Source: an uncultured Clostridia bacterium
GTDB taxonomy: Bacteria > Bacillota > Clostridia > Christensenellales > UBA1242
DNA: 35,084 nucleotides
Reading direction: 5' to 3'
Assembly: GCA_937925475.1 (NCBI GenBank)
Contig: CALEWH010000004.1
Location: 1-35,084, forward strand
Position numbers and translations under genes: made by a program
The notes under the pieces: model-generated
What the model was told of the DNA's origin: nothing
The model's database searches: none
What the model saw: the letters and a program-made list of their open reading frames with translations, nothing else
Shown here: piece by piece, positions 16,504 to 24,338 of the stretch
How the letters are laid out: every line of letters starts with the position of its first letter
Position numbering within the stretch: the stretch's first letter is position 1

Positions 16504-17319
16504 ATGGAAGCAAACAATCTTTCTTCGCAAGACCAAATCCAACCTAACCCTATATCGTCTGATGAAGACGCAATCGAGCGCGAAGGTTATGGAAAGTCGT
16601 CTTACAATCGTATTCAAAAATTGAGAAAAAAAGGCCTGCAATATGGCATAAATGTTCCTAAATGCACCCAGCCACTAATCAAACCTAAAAAACCTAGACC
16701 ACTTATGATGGTTGCGATGTGGGGTTATGTTGCTGCCGCCGTCTTACTACTTGTAGGCACAATCATTATGTACATAAAAATGAACTACTTTAAAGCGGTC
16801 GGCGAAATATTTGAAGTCTTTAAAGGCACAATGGATCCTAAAAATGTCGCTATGACTCTTGGATTTTCGGGGTTTGCGACAGTAACAATGTTTTTAGTCA
16901 TCGTTATGCTCTTGATACTCGCTATCGCACCTATCGCAATCGCTATTGCACTTTGCATAAGGATAAAAAGTATTCACGAACTAGCATATGCACCACGACA
17001 AGAAATCGCTGTGGGTTATCGTATCAAAAATATGATTATCCGCGTTGCTGTTTTTGCAGTGTTGGATATCGTGATTTTGGTTTTTATGTTTACTGAAAAC
17101 ATACTTGACAGCAAAAGCGGGTTGTGGCCAGTACTAATTATGCTTGGCATATTTGCAGTACTTGTGCTATATGATGTTGCGCTTATTCTTTCCAGAAAGA
17201 AAGAAAAACAATGGTACGACACTCTGTCTGAGCAAGCACGCGCAGACTACGAAGCCCACAACAACGCACTGTCCAAACTTGACAGTCATCGTCGCGGAAG
17301 CAGTATAAACAGATTTTAA
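16504..17319 (+). CDS. Four-helix membrane protein, unknown function
   Basis: A 271-aa protein with a hydrophilic N-terminal region of about 65 residues, then four hydrophobic segments (about 71-92, 117-155, 176-197 and 203-225) and a charged C-terminal tail (RGSSINRF at the end). No family was recognised. The start follows AAGGAGAAATTT and a near-consensus promoter. It is followed after 10 bp by another small membrane protein, so they probably act together. Confidence 0.7.
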   Translation: MEANNLSSQDQIQPNPISSDEDAIEREGYGKSSYNRIQKLRKKGLQYGINVPKCTQPLIKPKKPRPLMMVAMWGYVAAAVLLLVGTIIMYIKMNYFKAVGEIFEVFKGTMDPKNVAMTLGFSGFATVTMFLVIVMLLILAIAPIAIAIALCIRIKSIHELAYAPRQEIAVGYRIKNMIIRVAVFAVLDIVILVFMFTENILDSKSGLWPVLIMLGIFAVLVLYDVALILSRKKEKQWYDTLSEQARADYEAHNNALSKLDSHRRGSSINRF

Positions 17320-17329
17320 GGAGTAAATT

Positions 17330-17740
17330 ATGTCAAAAAACTTTACATTTTGGTCAGGTATGATAGGTCGAATGCTCAATATTAGAGCAGCATATGACGA
17401 GATCAAAAACAACCCAGAAGCAAAACCAGTAAGCACATTGCTTGGCAAAAAAGCCACAAAATACAACATCTTGTTTTTGATTATGATGGGACTTTGCATC
17501 GCAACTATGGTAGGTGTCGTCGAAATGATGACAAATGGCGGTGTTTTTATCGCAATACTACTTATAGCACTTGCAGTTTTATTTGCAGTAATGGGTGTCG
17601 GAATGGTTATTCTTGCATTGATGTGCAGTATTTATCAACTCAGACTTAACAAAAAACCTACTGGTTATGTAAACCTAATATTTTCTATCCTAGTACTTGT
17701 TTTGACAATCGTAGGCGTAATCCTAATTGCACTTAAATAA
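17330..17740 (+). CDS. Small membrane protein, second gene of the operon
   Basis: A 136-aa protein with a basic, hydrophilic N terminus (1-45) and three hydrophobic segments (about 48-66, 70-100 and 112-134). It has no recognised family. The start follows AAGGAGTAAATT. It lies 10 bp after the upstream membrane-protein gene and has no promoter of its own, which suggests a two-component membrane complex or simply a shared transcript. Confidence 0.68.
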   Translation: MSKNFTFWSGMIGRMLNIRAAYDEIKNNPEAKPVSTLLGKKATKYNILFLIMMGLCIATMVGVVEMMTNGGVFIAILLIALAVLFAVMGVGMVILALMCSIYQLRLNKKPTGYVNLIFSILVLVLTIVGVILIALK

Positions 17741-17878
17741 TATGTCAACTTTCTAAATGTGTCAAATATACAATATATTGTCAGTGTAAATTAAAGATAT
17801 ATTCTATATAAAAAACACTAAATTTTGACACAAGACCATATCAAAAATACATTTTAAAAATTAAAACAAAAGCAAAAT

Positions 17879-17912
17879 AAAAAACACCCAGACCTTTGGG
17901 TGTTTTTCTTTT
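17879..17912. terminator. Bidirectional terminator between convergent membrane-protein genes
   Basis: AACACCCA pairs with TGGGTGTT around a GACCTT-type loop, with A and T runs on both sides. The preceding stretch 17741-17878 holds no gene. Confidence 0.85.
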
Positions 17913-17933
17913 ATGTATTAAATTACTCATATA

Positions 17934-18266
17934 TTAAAAAACAATTACAACAAGACAAACTAGAATTGCAAACAAGTCGACATCAAAAACAAATTTTTTG
18001 TTTTGAAGCATCAACAACAATTTCCAGCATAGTCCAACATAGACACACACTGTTCCAATAGCGTTTAGCCAAGCACTAGCAGTATAGGCTTGTGAAATAT
18101 AGCATATTCTTGCAACAATCAAAAATACAAACAAGCACATTGCAATTAGTGCAGGCAAGTGGTCAAGTATAAAACTTTTTGCCTTACATTCTTTTTTCTC
18201 GTTTTTCTCGCTTTTCTCTTTCTTTGCTACATTTTGTTCTACATTTTGTTTTTCTTTTTCTTCCAT
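17934..18266 (-). CDS. Small membrane protein with Lys/Glu-rich N terminus
   Basis: A 110-aa protein. The first 30 residues are almost all charged (Glu/Lys/Asn), followed by three hydrophobic segments (about 35-55, 57-80 and 88-109). The family is unknown. The start at 18266 follows AAGGAGAATAAT; the longer frame to 18356 has no ribosome binding site. A promoter lies at 18328-18356. Confidence 0.62.
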   Translation of the reverse strand: MEEKEKQNVEQNVAKKEKSEKNEKKECKAKSFILDHLPALIAMCLFVFLIVARICYISQAYTASAWLNAIGTVCVYVGLCWKLLLMLQNKKFVFDVDLFAILVCLVVIVF

Positions 18267-18327
18267 ATTATTCTCCTTGTCTTTTGTATATATGTAAGAC
18301 ACACAAATATTGTGATACTCACGCATT

Positions 18328-18356
18328 ATATTAGCAAAACTTAAAAAGTCTGTCAA
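18328..18356 (-). promoter_or_regulatory. Promoter of the 110-aa membrane protein gene
   Basis: On the minus strand: TTGACA (18356-18351), a 17-bp spacer and TAATAT (18333-18328). Confidence 0.6.
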
Positions 18357-18424
18357 ATGTTATATATAAATTTGATATAGTTTTTGACAAAATATACGCC
18401 ACTATTGACAATATGTCACAAATT

Positions 18425-19384
18425 TTAGTCAAAATCAAAGTCTGACATATAACTGCCTTCTTTGTAGTGTGTAAGTCCTTGCGATTTTTTCTCAGTAATT
18501 TTGTACACTTTTTCGTCTATTTGTTTTTGTGCTTCTTCGTGATTTTCATCGCTTTGTGGAGTTTCTATTTCAAAATATCTTTTCATCATATCGCCATACA
18601 AACTTAGTCTGCGCTCTTTCTCTTCAGCTGTCAATTGCTCTATAAATTTTAAATTCATATACAAAGTAGGCTTTTCTACTTTCCCTTCTACACCATAGCA
18701 TACTGCTCCAAGTGTGAATGCTGGGTCAAAGTTTGACGAATGAATAAAGTTTGTACCTTGATTTTCTTCATAGTTGTTTCCATAATATTTTGCAATTAAG
18801 TCCCTATTGTTGTTTTGCACATTATTATCTCTCAACAATGTATCGTATGGAATACAATTTGATTCACTGCTACCGGATTTATCAAGGTTAAGACCAAATG
18901 GAATTGTATATCCATTGCCAATGTTAATTGTATTAGGCACTGCCATAAATACGATAACCTTTTCCTCTGCATAGCCACCTCTTTCAGGAGTAGACACAGT
19001 ATCATATTGATAATACATACAATTTTTGACTAGCATTTCCTTTGGATTGTCTTTTAGCGACTTCAACTCGTCATTTTTCTCTTTACTTATTATATGACTG
19101 CTATATGGTTTGTCGCTCAAAATCACCGACGATTTTGTTACATAATTATAATTGCTATAACTAAATCCATTTTTAATAATTCCTTCTATCGGACCTCTTT
19201 CACAATATGGTTTATAACTTTTATGCCATCTATCGTGATAGCCTTCCATACATTGATGTCCAAAAAATGTATATTGATCCCATTTATCAAAAAGCACCAT
19301 CTTTCTCAATGCTTCGTTAAGTTCGTCAACAGTATCAAACTCAATAGCCATATATTTGTCTGTTTTCTCTACAAGTTTTCCCAT
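18425..19384 (-). CDS. Unrecognised 319-aa protein, possibly ADP-ribosyltransferase-like
   Basis: A soluble-looking protein with no signal peptide or membrane segment. The order C-E-R-G (61-64), IEGIIKNGFSYS (67-78), SSVILSDKPYSS (85-96) and EEKVIVFMAVPN (140-151) loosely resembles the core of PARP/RES-type ADP-ribosyltransferases, where a strand-helix with xxIxxxGF is followed by an S/SD element and a hydrophobic strand. This is a fold-level impression; catalytic residues could not be assigned. The C terminus is acidic (SDFDFD). The start follows AAAGGAGAGTTAA and a strong promoter. It stands alone, with no obvious immunity or antitoxin gene, although the small membrane protein downstream on the same strand might be related. 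Confidence 0.6.
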   Translation of the reverse strand: MGKLVEKTDKYMAIEFDTVDELNEALRKMVLFDKWDQYTFFGHQCMEGYHDRWHKSYKPYCERGPIEGIIKNGFSYSNYNYVTKSSVILSDKPYSSHIISKEKNDELKSLKDNPKEMLVKNCMYYQYDTVSTPERGGYAEEKVIVFMAVPNTINIGNGYTIPFGLNLDKSGSSESNCIPYDTLLRDNNVQNNNRDLIAKYYGNNYEENQGTNFIHSSNFDPAFTLGAVCYGVEGKVEKPTLYMNLKFIEQLTAEEKERRLSLYGDMMKRYFEIETPQSDENHEEAQKQIDEKVYKITEKKSQGLTHYKEGSYMSDFDFD

Positions 19385-19408
19385 TTAACTCTCCTTTTCT
19401 ATATAAAT

Positions 19409-19437
19409 AGTATACCATAATTTAGCCCATTTTTCAA
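19409..19437 (-). promoter_or_regulatory. Promoter of the 319-aa gene
   Basis: On the minus strand: TTGAAA (19437-19432), a 17-bp spacer and TATACT (19414-19409), 25 bp before the start codon. Confidence 0.75.
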
Positions 19438-19513
19438 TACTCATTATATATATTTGTGATTACAAATTTTTCAGTTTCCTAAATTTACCAATTAAAATAA
19501 AGGTTAAAATCCC

Positions 19514-19542
19514 TTTACAATTTTGCATATAGGATATATAAT
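19514..19542 (+). promoter_or_regulatory. Promoter of dinB
   Basis: TTTACA (19514-19519), a 17-bp spacer and TATAAT (19537-19542). The LexA box starts at the next base. Confidence 0.8.
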
Positions 19543-19556
19543 AGAACAAATGTTCT
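19543..19556. promoter_or_regulatory. LexA (SOS) box
   Basis: AGAACAAATGTTCT contains GAAC-N4-GTTC, the Gram-positive LexA consensus, as a perfect palindrome. It lies across the expected transcription start of dinB, so repression by LexA and induction by DNA damage are expected. Confidence 0.85.
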
Positions 19557-19579
19557 AAATAAGACAAAAGGGGGATTGT

Positions 19580-20845
19580 ATGAGATATATATTACATTCG
19601 GATCTAAACAATTTTTATGCAAGTGTAGAGTGTATGTACAATCCTACAATCCGCAACAGTGCAGTGATTGTTGTGGGTGACAGCGAGAAAAGGCACGGGA
19701 TTGTTCTTGCAAAAAACAACATCGCAAAAAGCCACGAAATAAAAACTGGTGACACTATATGGGAAGCAAAACTAAAATGCCAAAATGTAGTGCCAGTAAA
19801 GGCGCGTTTTGAAGTGTATCAAAAAGTATCGAAGAAAGTAAAAAGTATGTATCGAGAGTACACTGACCAAATGGAGAGTTTTGGGATAGACGAAGCGTGG
19901 CTAGACATCACTCATCGTGTAAAGTCATGGGACGAAGCCGTAGCCCTTGCCAACGAGATACGAAAAAGGGTTATTGACGAGATAGGCATAACCGTAAGCA
20001 TAGGTGTGAGTTTTAACAAGGTTTTTGCAAAACTAGGAAGCGACCTAAAAAAGCCCAACGCCACCACGCTCATATCGGACACAAACTACAAAGAGATTGT
20101 ATGGAAACAGCCAGTAGAGGAAATGATATATATAGGCAGTCGCACAAAGGCAAAACTAAACAAAAACAACATTTTCACGCTTGGCGATTTGGCAAACACA
20201 AGCGAACATTTTATGAGTTTGCTTATAGGCAAAGTCGGAGTTATGCTTAGGCATATGGCGCGTGGCGAAGACGAAATGCCAGTAAAATGGGCGGACGACA
20301 AAGAGCCCGTCAAGTCAATCAGCAACTCCACAACCTGTCCGCGTGACCTAAAACGCGAAAGCGAAGTCAAGGGTATTATTTTTATACTTGCCGAGAGTGT
20401 AGCGGAGCGTATGCGAAGAGAAGGGTTTTGGGCAAAAGATGTGTCGCTCATCATAAAGGACTCGACCCTAAACTATCAAGGCTGGCAAAAGAAACTCGAA
20501 TTTTCGACCAATCTTGCGGGCGACATTGCCAATGCCTGTGTCGAACTCTTTAAAAACTACGACTGGTCAACCACCGTGCGTGCAGTAGGGGTGCGGGTTT
20601 CAAACTGGGACAGCGGGCAAGCACAAATGAACTTATTTTACGACACATCGGCACACGAAAAGCGCGAAAAACTCGAATGTGTCGTCGAAAACCTACGCGA
20701 CCGCTGGGGTTATGACATAATCAAACGCGGGGTTGTGGTCGCTGACAAAGATATGGTCGAACTAAACCCATACAGCGAAATTCACGCAATACACCCCATA
20801 AGTTTTTTGAAAGGAGCAATTTTGAATGGAGAAACTGAGAGTTAG
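19580..20845 (+). CDS. dinB: Y-family DNA polymerase (DNA polymerase IV / UmuC-like)
   Basis: A 421-aa error-prone DNA polymerase that copies damaged templates. The palm carries HSDLNNFYASVE with D8 and FGIDEAWLDI with D104 and E105, the three metal-binding acids. VSIGVSFNKVFAKLGSDLKKP is the usual palm/thumb signature. Helix-hairpin-helix-like residues follow at about 185-225, then the little-finger domain. QMNLF at about residue 351 looks like a sliding-clamp-binding motif. It starts after AAAAGGGGGATTGT. A sigma-A promoter with a LexA box lies just upstream, and the 3' end overlaps an 80-aa gene. Length is in the family range (350-420 aa). Confidence 0.93.
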   Translation: MRYILHSDLNNFYASVECMYNPTIRNSAVIVVGDSEKRHGIVLAKNNIAKSHEIKTGDTIWEAKLKCQNVVPVKARFEVYQKVSKKVKSMYREYTDQMESFGIDEAWLDITHRVKSWDEAVALANEIRKRVIDEIGITVSIGVSFNKVFAKLGSDLKKPNATTLISDTNYKEIVWKQPVEEMIYIGSRTKAKLNKNNIFTLGDLANTSEHFMSLLIGKVGVMLRHMARGEDEMPVKWADDKEPVKSISNSTTCPRDLKRESEVKGIIFILAESVAERMRREGFWAKDVSLIIKDSTLNYQGWQKKLEFSTNLAGDIANACVELFKNYDWSTTVRAVGVRVSNWDSGQAQMNLFYDTSAHEKREKLECVVENLRDRWGYDIIKRGVVVADKDMVELNPYSEIHAIHPISFLKGAILNGETES

Positions 20846-21068
20846 GGTTTTGCTTTCGTGGGACGAAAACGGCGTCAAACACCCGTCACACATCATCTAC
20901 AACGACCACACCTACCCCATTGACCGCGTTGTTGCCGTCCGAAATAGTGCGTCTTTGCGCACTGGCGGTTTTGGCGAGCGATACACCGTCCGCATCGCTG
21001 GCAAAGAGTATTATTTGTTTTTCGAAGACCCATACTGGTGGTTGTTGGCACCAGAAAAATTTGTCTAA
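20826..21068 (+). CDS. Small partner protein encoded with dinB
   Basis: An 80-aa protein whose gene overlaps the end of dinB by 20 bp and is preceded by GAAAGGAGCAATTT, so it is in the same SOS-controlled transcript. It looks all-beta, with aromatic-rich strands (YPIDRVVAV, ERYTVRIAGKEYYLFFED, WWLLAPE). The layout recalls the small DUF6504-type proteins found beside ImuB/DinB genes in other phyla, but this is only a similarity of pattern. A role in polymerase regulation is inferred from context. Confidence 0.7.
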   Translation: MEKLRVRVLLSWDENGVKHPSHIIYNDHTYPIDRVVAVRNSASLRTGGFGERYTVRIAGKEYYLFFEDPYWWLLAPEKFV

Positions 21069-21104
21069 GGCAATTATTTACAAAATTACCTTAGACTTTT
21101 TTTG
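21063..21104 (+). terminator. Terminator of the dinB operon, containing the stop codon
   Basis: GTCTAAGG (21063-21070) pairs with CCTTAGAC (21089-21096), with further AATT pairing inside, then a T run. The TAA stop at 21066-21068 lies in the stem. The following 21105-21241 is AT-rich with nothing recognised. Confidence 0.85.
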
Positions 21105-21241
21105 TTTTTATTTTATTTTTTTACTTTTTACTTTTTATGTCTTTCTTTATATATCCCATTCTATATTATCTTAATTTTTAAAAACCTTTTGTTTTCTTGG
21201 TTTTATTTTTCGATTTCAAAGAAAATCGTGTTTCTCACTCT

Positions 21242-21694
21242 TTAAAAAAATCTTTTATCTTTCTTTTTCGAATATGTATAAAATAGTTCGAGACATTCTT
21301 GTCTATCAAGACACTCAGTCATTTCGTCGTGTTTTACTTCGAGCAAATTGTAAAAATTGTTGTCCGTATATCCAAGGTCAAATCCGTCTTCGAGCGCACA
21401 ACCAAAATAACATTTTTTGATTTTGGCTTCGATTATTGTCGCCATACACATAGCACAAGGTTCGCTAGTGGTGTAGATGACACAACCGCTCAAATTGTGA
21501 GTTTTTAGGTTTTTAGACGCATTGCGAATCGCAACAATTTCTGCGTGTGCAGTAGGGTCGGAGTTTTGCAAAACACACTCATAACCACGCCCCACAATTT
21601 TGCCCGATTTTACAACAACCGCACCAAAAGGTCCACCGCCTTTTTTTATTCCTTTTTGTGCCTCCAACAAGGCTTCGTTCATAAACTTATCCAT
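21242..21694 (-). CDS. Guanine deaminase / nucleoside deaminase of the CDA fold
   Basis: A 150-aa zinc-dependent deaminase. The zinc site is complete: DPTAHAE with H50 and catalytic E52, and SEPCAMC with C80 and C83. GGGPFGAVVVKSG at the N terminus, AIRNASKNL after the HAE motif and the LGYTDNNFY element near residue 108 closely follow Bacillus GuaD-type guanine deaminases (about 156 aa), which convert guanine to xanthine for purine salvage. A related tRNA adenosine deaminase or other base deaminase cannot be excluded by eye. It stands alone on the minus strand. Confidence 0.85.
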   Translation of the reverse strand: MDKFMNEALLEAQKGIKKGGGPFGAVVVKSGKIVGRGYECVLQNSDPTAHAEIVAIRNASKNLKTHNLSGCVIYTTSEPCAMCMATIIEAKIKKCYFGCALEDGFDLGYTDNNFYNLLEVKHDEMTECLDRQECLELFYTYSKKKDKRFF

Positions 21695-21794
21695 ATTCTA
21701 CCTCTAATTTGAGTTTAGCATATTTGCCGACATAAAGTAAAATTTTTAATCGCATAATATTGAATACAACATATATAGTTGTTAATAATATTAT

Positions 21795-22352
21795 ATGGAA
21801 AAAATACTACTTTATATAAGTTCGTTTGTGCCGATGTATCTACTACTGCTCATCAAAATCCTTGTCGAGATACTCAATCACAATCTTACTTTCAATGTCC
21901 TAAACACAACAATGACAGTACTACTAAGCGTACTTATAATCAGCGGGAGCATTGGGCTATACACCTGCATCAACAGCCCCAAAAACAAGGTCAGCACTGT
22001 GACAATAAAGAGTTTTGAAAACATCACCGACCAACATTTTCTGGGATACTTTTCTCTGTTTGTATTGTTTTCGCTCACATTTGAAATAGAACGCGTAAGT
22101 ATGGCAATCGTGTTTGTGCTAATCATAGTTTTGGTGGGGATTGTGTACATCAACAGCGACTTGTTTTACATCAATCCGCTTCTAAACATACTCGGCTACA
22201 CCTTTTACAACATTGAGTACTACACTGCCGACAACACTCTGCACTCGCTAAAAATATTTTACAAGGGCGAACTTGCCCCTAATATCAGACTAAATCTTAG
22301 CGTATCCGGACACAAAAACTTTTGTTTTCTAAAAAAGAAAAAGACCGCATAG
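21795..22352 (+). CDS. Four-helix membrane protein, possibly KwaA-like
   Basis: A 185-aa protein with four hydrophobic segments (about 4-27, 40-57, 83-97 and 102-120) and a hydrophilic C-terminal tail. The element YINSDLFYINPLLNILGY (118-134) after the last helix, with N127-P128, and the earlier loop resembling N-x-N-A-E-Y-L resemble the membrane subunit KwaA of the Kiwa anti-phage system as I remember it. No KwaB-type partner gene is adjacent; the next gene is convergent. The ribosome binding site is weak. It may be an orphan homologue or a general family of small membrane proteins. Confidence 0.6.
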   Translation: MEKILLYISSFVPMYLLLLIKILVEILNHNLTFNVLNTTMTVLLSVLIISGSIGLYTCINSPKNKVSTVTIKSFENITDQHFLGYFSLFVLFSLTFEIERVSMAIVFVLIIVLVGIVYINSDLFYINPLLNILGYTFYNIEYYTADNTLHSLKIFYKGELAPNIRLNLSVSGHKNFCFLKKKKTA

Positions 22353-22362
22353 GTCTTTTTTT
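22338..22362. terminator. Terminator overlapping the stop of the KwaA-like gene
   Basis: AAAGACC (22340-22346), loop GCATA, GGTCTTT (22352-22358), with A and T runs on both sides. It also serves the convergent gene at 22361-22813. Confidence 0.8.
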
Positions 22363-22813
22363 ACATCTCTTCAATCGACGAGAAGATAACCGCAAGGATT
22401 GTTTCTTCGTCATCATAGTCTTCGCCAATGGATATGGTCGAGCAGATGTTTAGTCCTTTTAGACTCGCCATATATGTGACATAATAGTCGTTTACATCAC
22501 CCAAATATGTTATGCGGTCGACAGTCATATTGTCTGTAAGTTTTAGCTTTTCCACTTCATTGATTTGAAAACCAAAGTCTTCAAATTCTTTCACACTGGC
22601 TTCGACAAGTTGGGCCCATTCTTCAGGAGTCTCAGTGTCTTTCAACTTGTTTATCGACACAGCCTTCTCCACTTCGCCTTCGTCGTCAAGCACAACAAAA
22701 TAGTGCAGAGTGCCTTTCACAACTCCCCAAGCGTCATAGTTTTCTTGTTTGATTTCACTAAATTCATCAGGAACATAAAACGAAAAATTGTTTTCGTAGT
22801 CTTTTACAAACAT
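22361..22813 (-). CDS. Cytosolic protein, possible PsbP/Mog1-like fold
   Basis: A 150-aa acidic protein without signal peptide or membrane segments. The opening NNFSFYVPDEFSEI, a central WAQLVEASVKEFEDFGFQI and a late DYYVTYMASLKGLNICSTISIGE alternate strands and a helix in the way of PsbP/Mog1/DUF1795 proteins, which are mostly of unknown function in bacteria. The assignment is tentative. The start follows ATGGAGGAGTGCT. A promoter-like TATAAT lies just upstream on the minus strand. Confidence 0.6.
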   Translation of the reverse strand: MFVKDYENNFSFYVPDEFSEIKQENYDAWGVVKGTLHYFVVLDDEGEVEKAVSINKLKDTETPEEWAQLVEASVKEFEDFGFQINEVEKLKLTDNMTVDRITYLGDVNDYYVTYMASLKGLNICSTISIGEDYDDEETILAVIFSSIEEM

Positions 22814-22880
22814 AGCACTCCTCCATTACATTTATATTATATAGTATTTGCGTTTTTGTACAAAACAATTTGCGCATCTA

Positions 22881-23420
22881 CTAAAACATTCTTTCTTCTA
22901 CTTCAAAATAACTTTGTGGGTGTGCACACACTGGGCAAACTACTGGTGCTGTCTTTCCTACATGAATGTGTCCGCAATTTCGGCATTTCCAAACAACTTC
23001 GCCTTTCTTTGCATACACCTTTCCACTCTTTATGTTTCCAGCCAAGCGTGTATAACGCTCTTCGTGGTGTTTTTCGATGTTTGCGACCCCTTCAAATTGG
23101 CGTGCAAGTGTCTCATAACCTTCTTCGCGTGCTTCTTGTGCCATGCGCTTGTACATACTTGTCCACTCGCCGTTTTCACCTTTGGCAGCGTCTAGTAGGT
23201 TTTCATATGTGTCGCCTATCGCACCACCATTAAGTGCCTTAAACCACATTTTTGCGTGCTCTTTCTCGTTGTTTGCGGTCTCTTCAAATATCTCGGCGAT
23301 TTGCTCGTAGCCGTCTTTGCGTGCCTTTGACGCATAGTATGTATATTTATTTCGTGCCATACTCTCGCCTGCAAAGGCTTCAAGTAGGTTTTGATATGTT
23401 TTACTGTCTTTAAATTCCAT
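22881..23420 (-). CDS. rbr: Rubrerythrin
   Basis: A 179-aa classical rubrerythrin: a four-helix ferritin-like domain (1-135) with the expected diiron acids (E19, E52 with H55, E84, E116 with H119) and a C-terminal rubredoxin domain with C146-x-x-C149 and C162-x-x-C165. It detoxifies hydrogen peroxide in anaerobes. The start at 23420 follows AAAAAAGGAGATAG; the frame's extension to 23537 is not family-like. A TTGACA-17-TATCAT promoter lies at 23439-23467, and a consensus PerR box lies further upstream at 23555-23569, suggesting peroxide induction. Confidence 0.93.
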   Translation of the reverse strand: MEFKDSKTYQNLLEAFAGESMARNKYTYYASKARKDGYEQIAEIFEETANNEKEHAKMWFKALNGGAIGDTYENLLDAAKGENGEWTSMYKRMAQEAREEGYETLARQFEGVANIEKHHEERYTRLAGNIKSGKVYAKKGEVVWKCRNCGHIHVGKTAPVVCPVCAHPQSYFEVEERMF

Positions 23421-23438
23421 TTCTATCTCCTTTTTTAT

Positions 23439-23467
23439 ATGATATTTTTTTCCACCCAAAATGTCAA
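23439..23467 (-). promoter_or_regulatory. Promoter of rubrerythrin
   Basis: On the minus strand: TTGACA (23467-23462), a 17-bp spacer and TATCAT (23444-23439), 19 bp before the start codon. Confidence 0.8.
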
Positions 23468-23554
23468 ACTTTTCACAGCAATTAAAATCAATCAAATATT
23501 TGAAAAACTTTTTAAAATCGCCCCGAAAGTGTAGCATAAAAGGTAGTTTTGATA

Positions 23555-23569
23555 TTATAATAATTATAA
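23555..23569. promoter_or_regulatory. PerR box between divergent rubrerythrin and glycerophosphodiesterase genes
   Basis: TTATAATAATTATAA matches all defined positions of the PerR consensus TTATAAT-N-ATTATAA. It overlaps a possible -10 box (TATAAT, 23556-23561) and the first base of the plus-strand start codon, and lies about 88 bp upstream of the rubrerythrin -35 box. Confidence 0.7.
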
Positions 23570-24282
23570 TGGAAAGTCTAGATTACAAAAACACAAAGTT
23601 GGTCGCACACCGCGGGCTATCGAGTATGGAAGTCGAAAACACCCTTCCTGCGTTTTTGCTTGCGTGCCAAAACCCCGCAGTATATGGGGTCGAGTGCGAT
23701 GTGCAAATAACTAAGGACAACAAGTTTGTGATTTTCCACGACCGAACCTTAAAACGAATGTGCGGGGTCGATAAAAAAATAAAAGAACTGACCCAAAGCC
23801 AAATATGTGCACTTCCAATGTTTGACAAAGAAAACAATCTATCCAGCCACTATCACATTCCAACACTAAAAGAGTATCTTGACTTATGCAAGGCGTACGA
23901 CAAAGTCGCTGTTATTGAAATAAAAAGCAAAATGACACTTCCCGAAATTAAACGCCTATACAGAGAAATCAAACACACTTATGACATTAAAAAGGTTGTG
24001 ATAATATCTTTTTACATCAAATGTCTAGTATTTTTCAGGTGGCTTGACAAATGCGTTTTGCTCCAACACATATGCGAATACAAGTTTAAGCGACACCCAC
24101 TACTATGTCGCACTCACAACATCGGCTATGACTATTCGCACAGATTGATGGACACAAAAGATGTTAAGGAGTACAAAAAACTCGGCATTGTCACAAATGT
24201 GTGGACAGTCAATGACAAATCTATGATGCAAAGATACATTGATGCAGGGGTCGACTTTATCACATCAAACCACGCATACTAA
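23569..24282 (+). CDS. Glycerophosphodiester phosphodiesterase (GDPD family)
   Basis: A 237-aa cytosolic-looking enzyme expected to split glycerophosphodiesters into glycerol-3-phosphate and an alcohol. The TIM-barrel active-site motifs are present: AHRG with H14 and R15, ENTLPAF, E42-x-D44, HD at H57, and EIKSK with E117 and K119; the C-terminal NVWTVND and GVDFITSN are also typical. The start at 23569 has no good ribosome binding site, and a -10-like TATAAT 7 bp before it could make the mRNA leaderless. An in-frame ATG at 23461 adds 36 residues that do not match the family. There is no signal peptide. Confidence 0.87.
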   Translation: MESLDYKNTKLVAHRGLSSMEVENTLPAFLLACQNPAVYGVECDVQITKDNKFVIFHDRTLKRMCGVDKKIKELTQSQICALPMFDKENNLSSHYHIPTLKEYLDLCKAYDKVAVIEIKSKMTLPEIKRLYREIKHTYDIKKVVIISFYIKCLVFFRWLDKCVLLQHICEYKFKRHPLLCRTHNIGYDYSHRLMDTKDVKEYKKLGIVTNVWTVNDKSMMQRYIDAGVDFITSNHAY

Positions 24283-24291
24283 TCGTCACAC

Positions 24292-24320
24292 TTGAAACAA
24301 AAAACAAACTATGATATACT
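24292..24320 (+). promoter_or_regulatory. Promoter of the 335-aa gene
   Basis: TTGAAA (24292-24297), a 17-bp spacer and TATACT (24315-24320), 19 bp before the start codon. Confidence 0.75.
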
Positions 24321-24338
24321 ACACAAAAGGACAAAATA

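Noticed and set aside
21795..22813. Complete Kiwa defence system
   Set aside because: The neighbour at 22361-22813 is on the opposite strand and too short (150 aa) for KwaB; only the membrane protein has any resemblance.
22565..23233. 222-codon plus-strand open frame across two minus-strand genes
   Set aside because: It overlaps the rubrerythrin gene in antisense and has no ribosome binding site; Phe/Leu/His-rich composition typical of a shadow frame.
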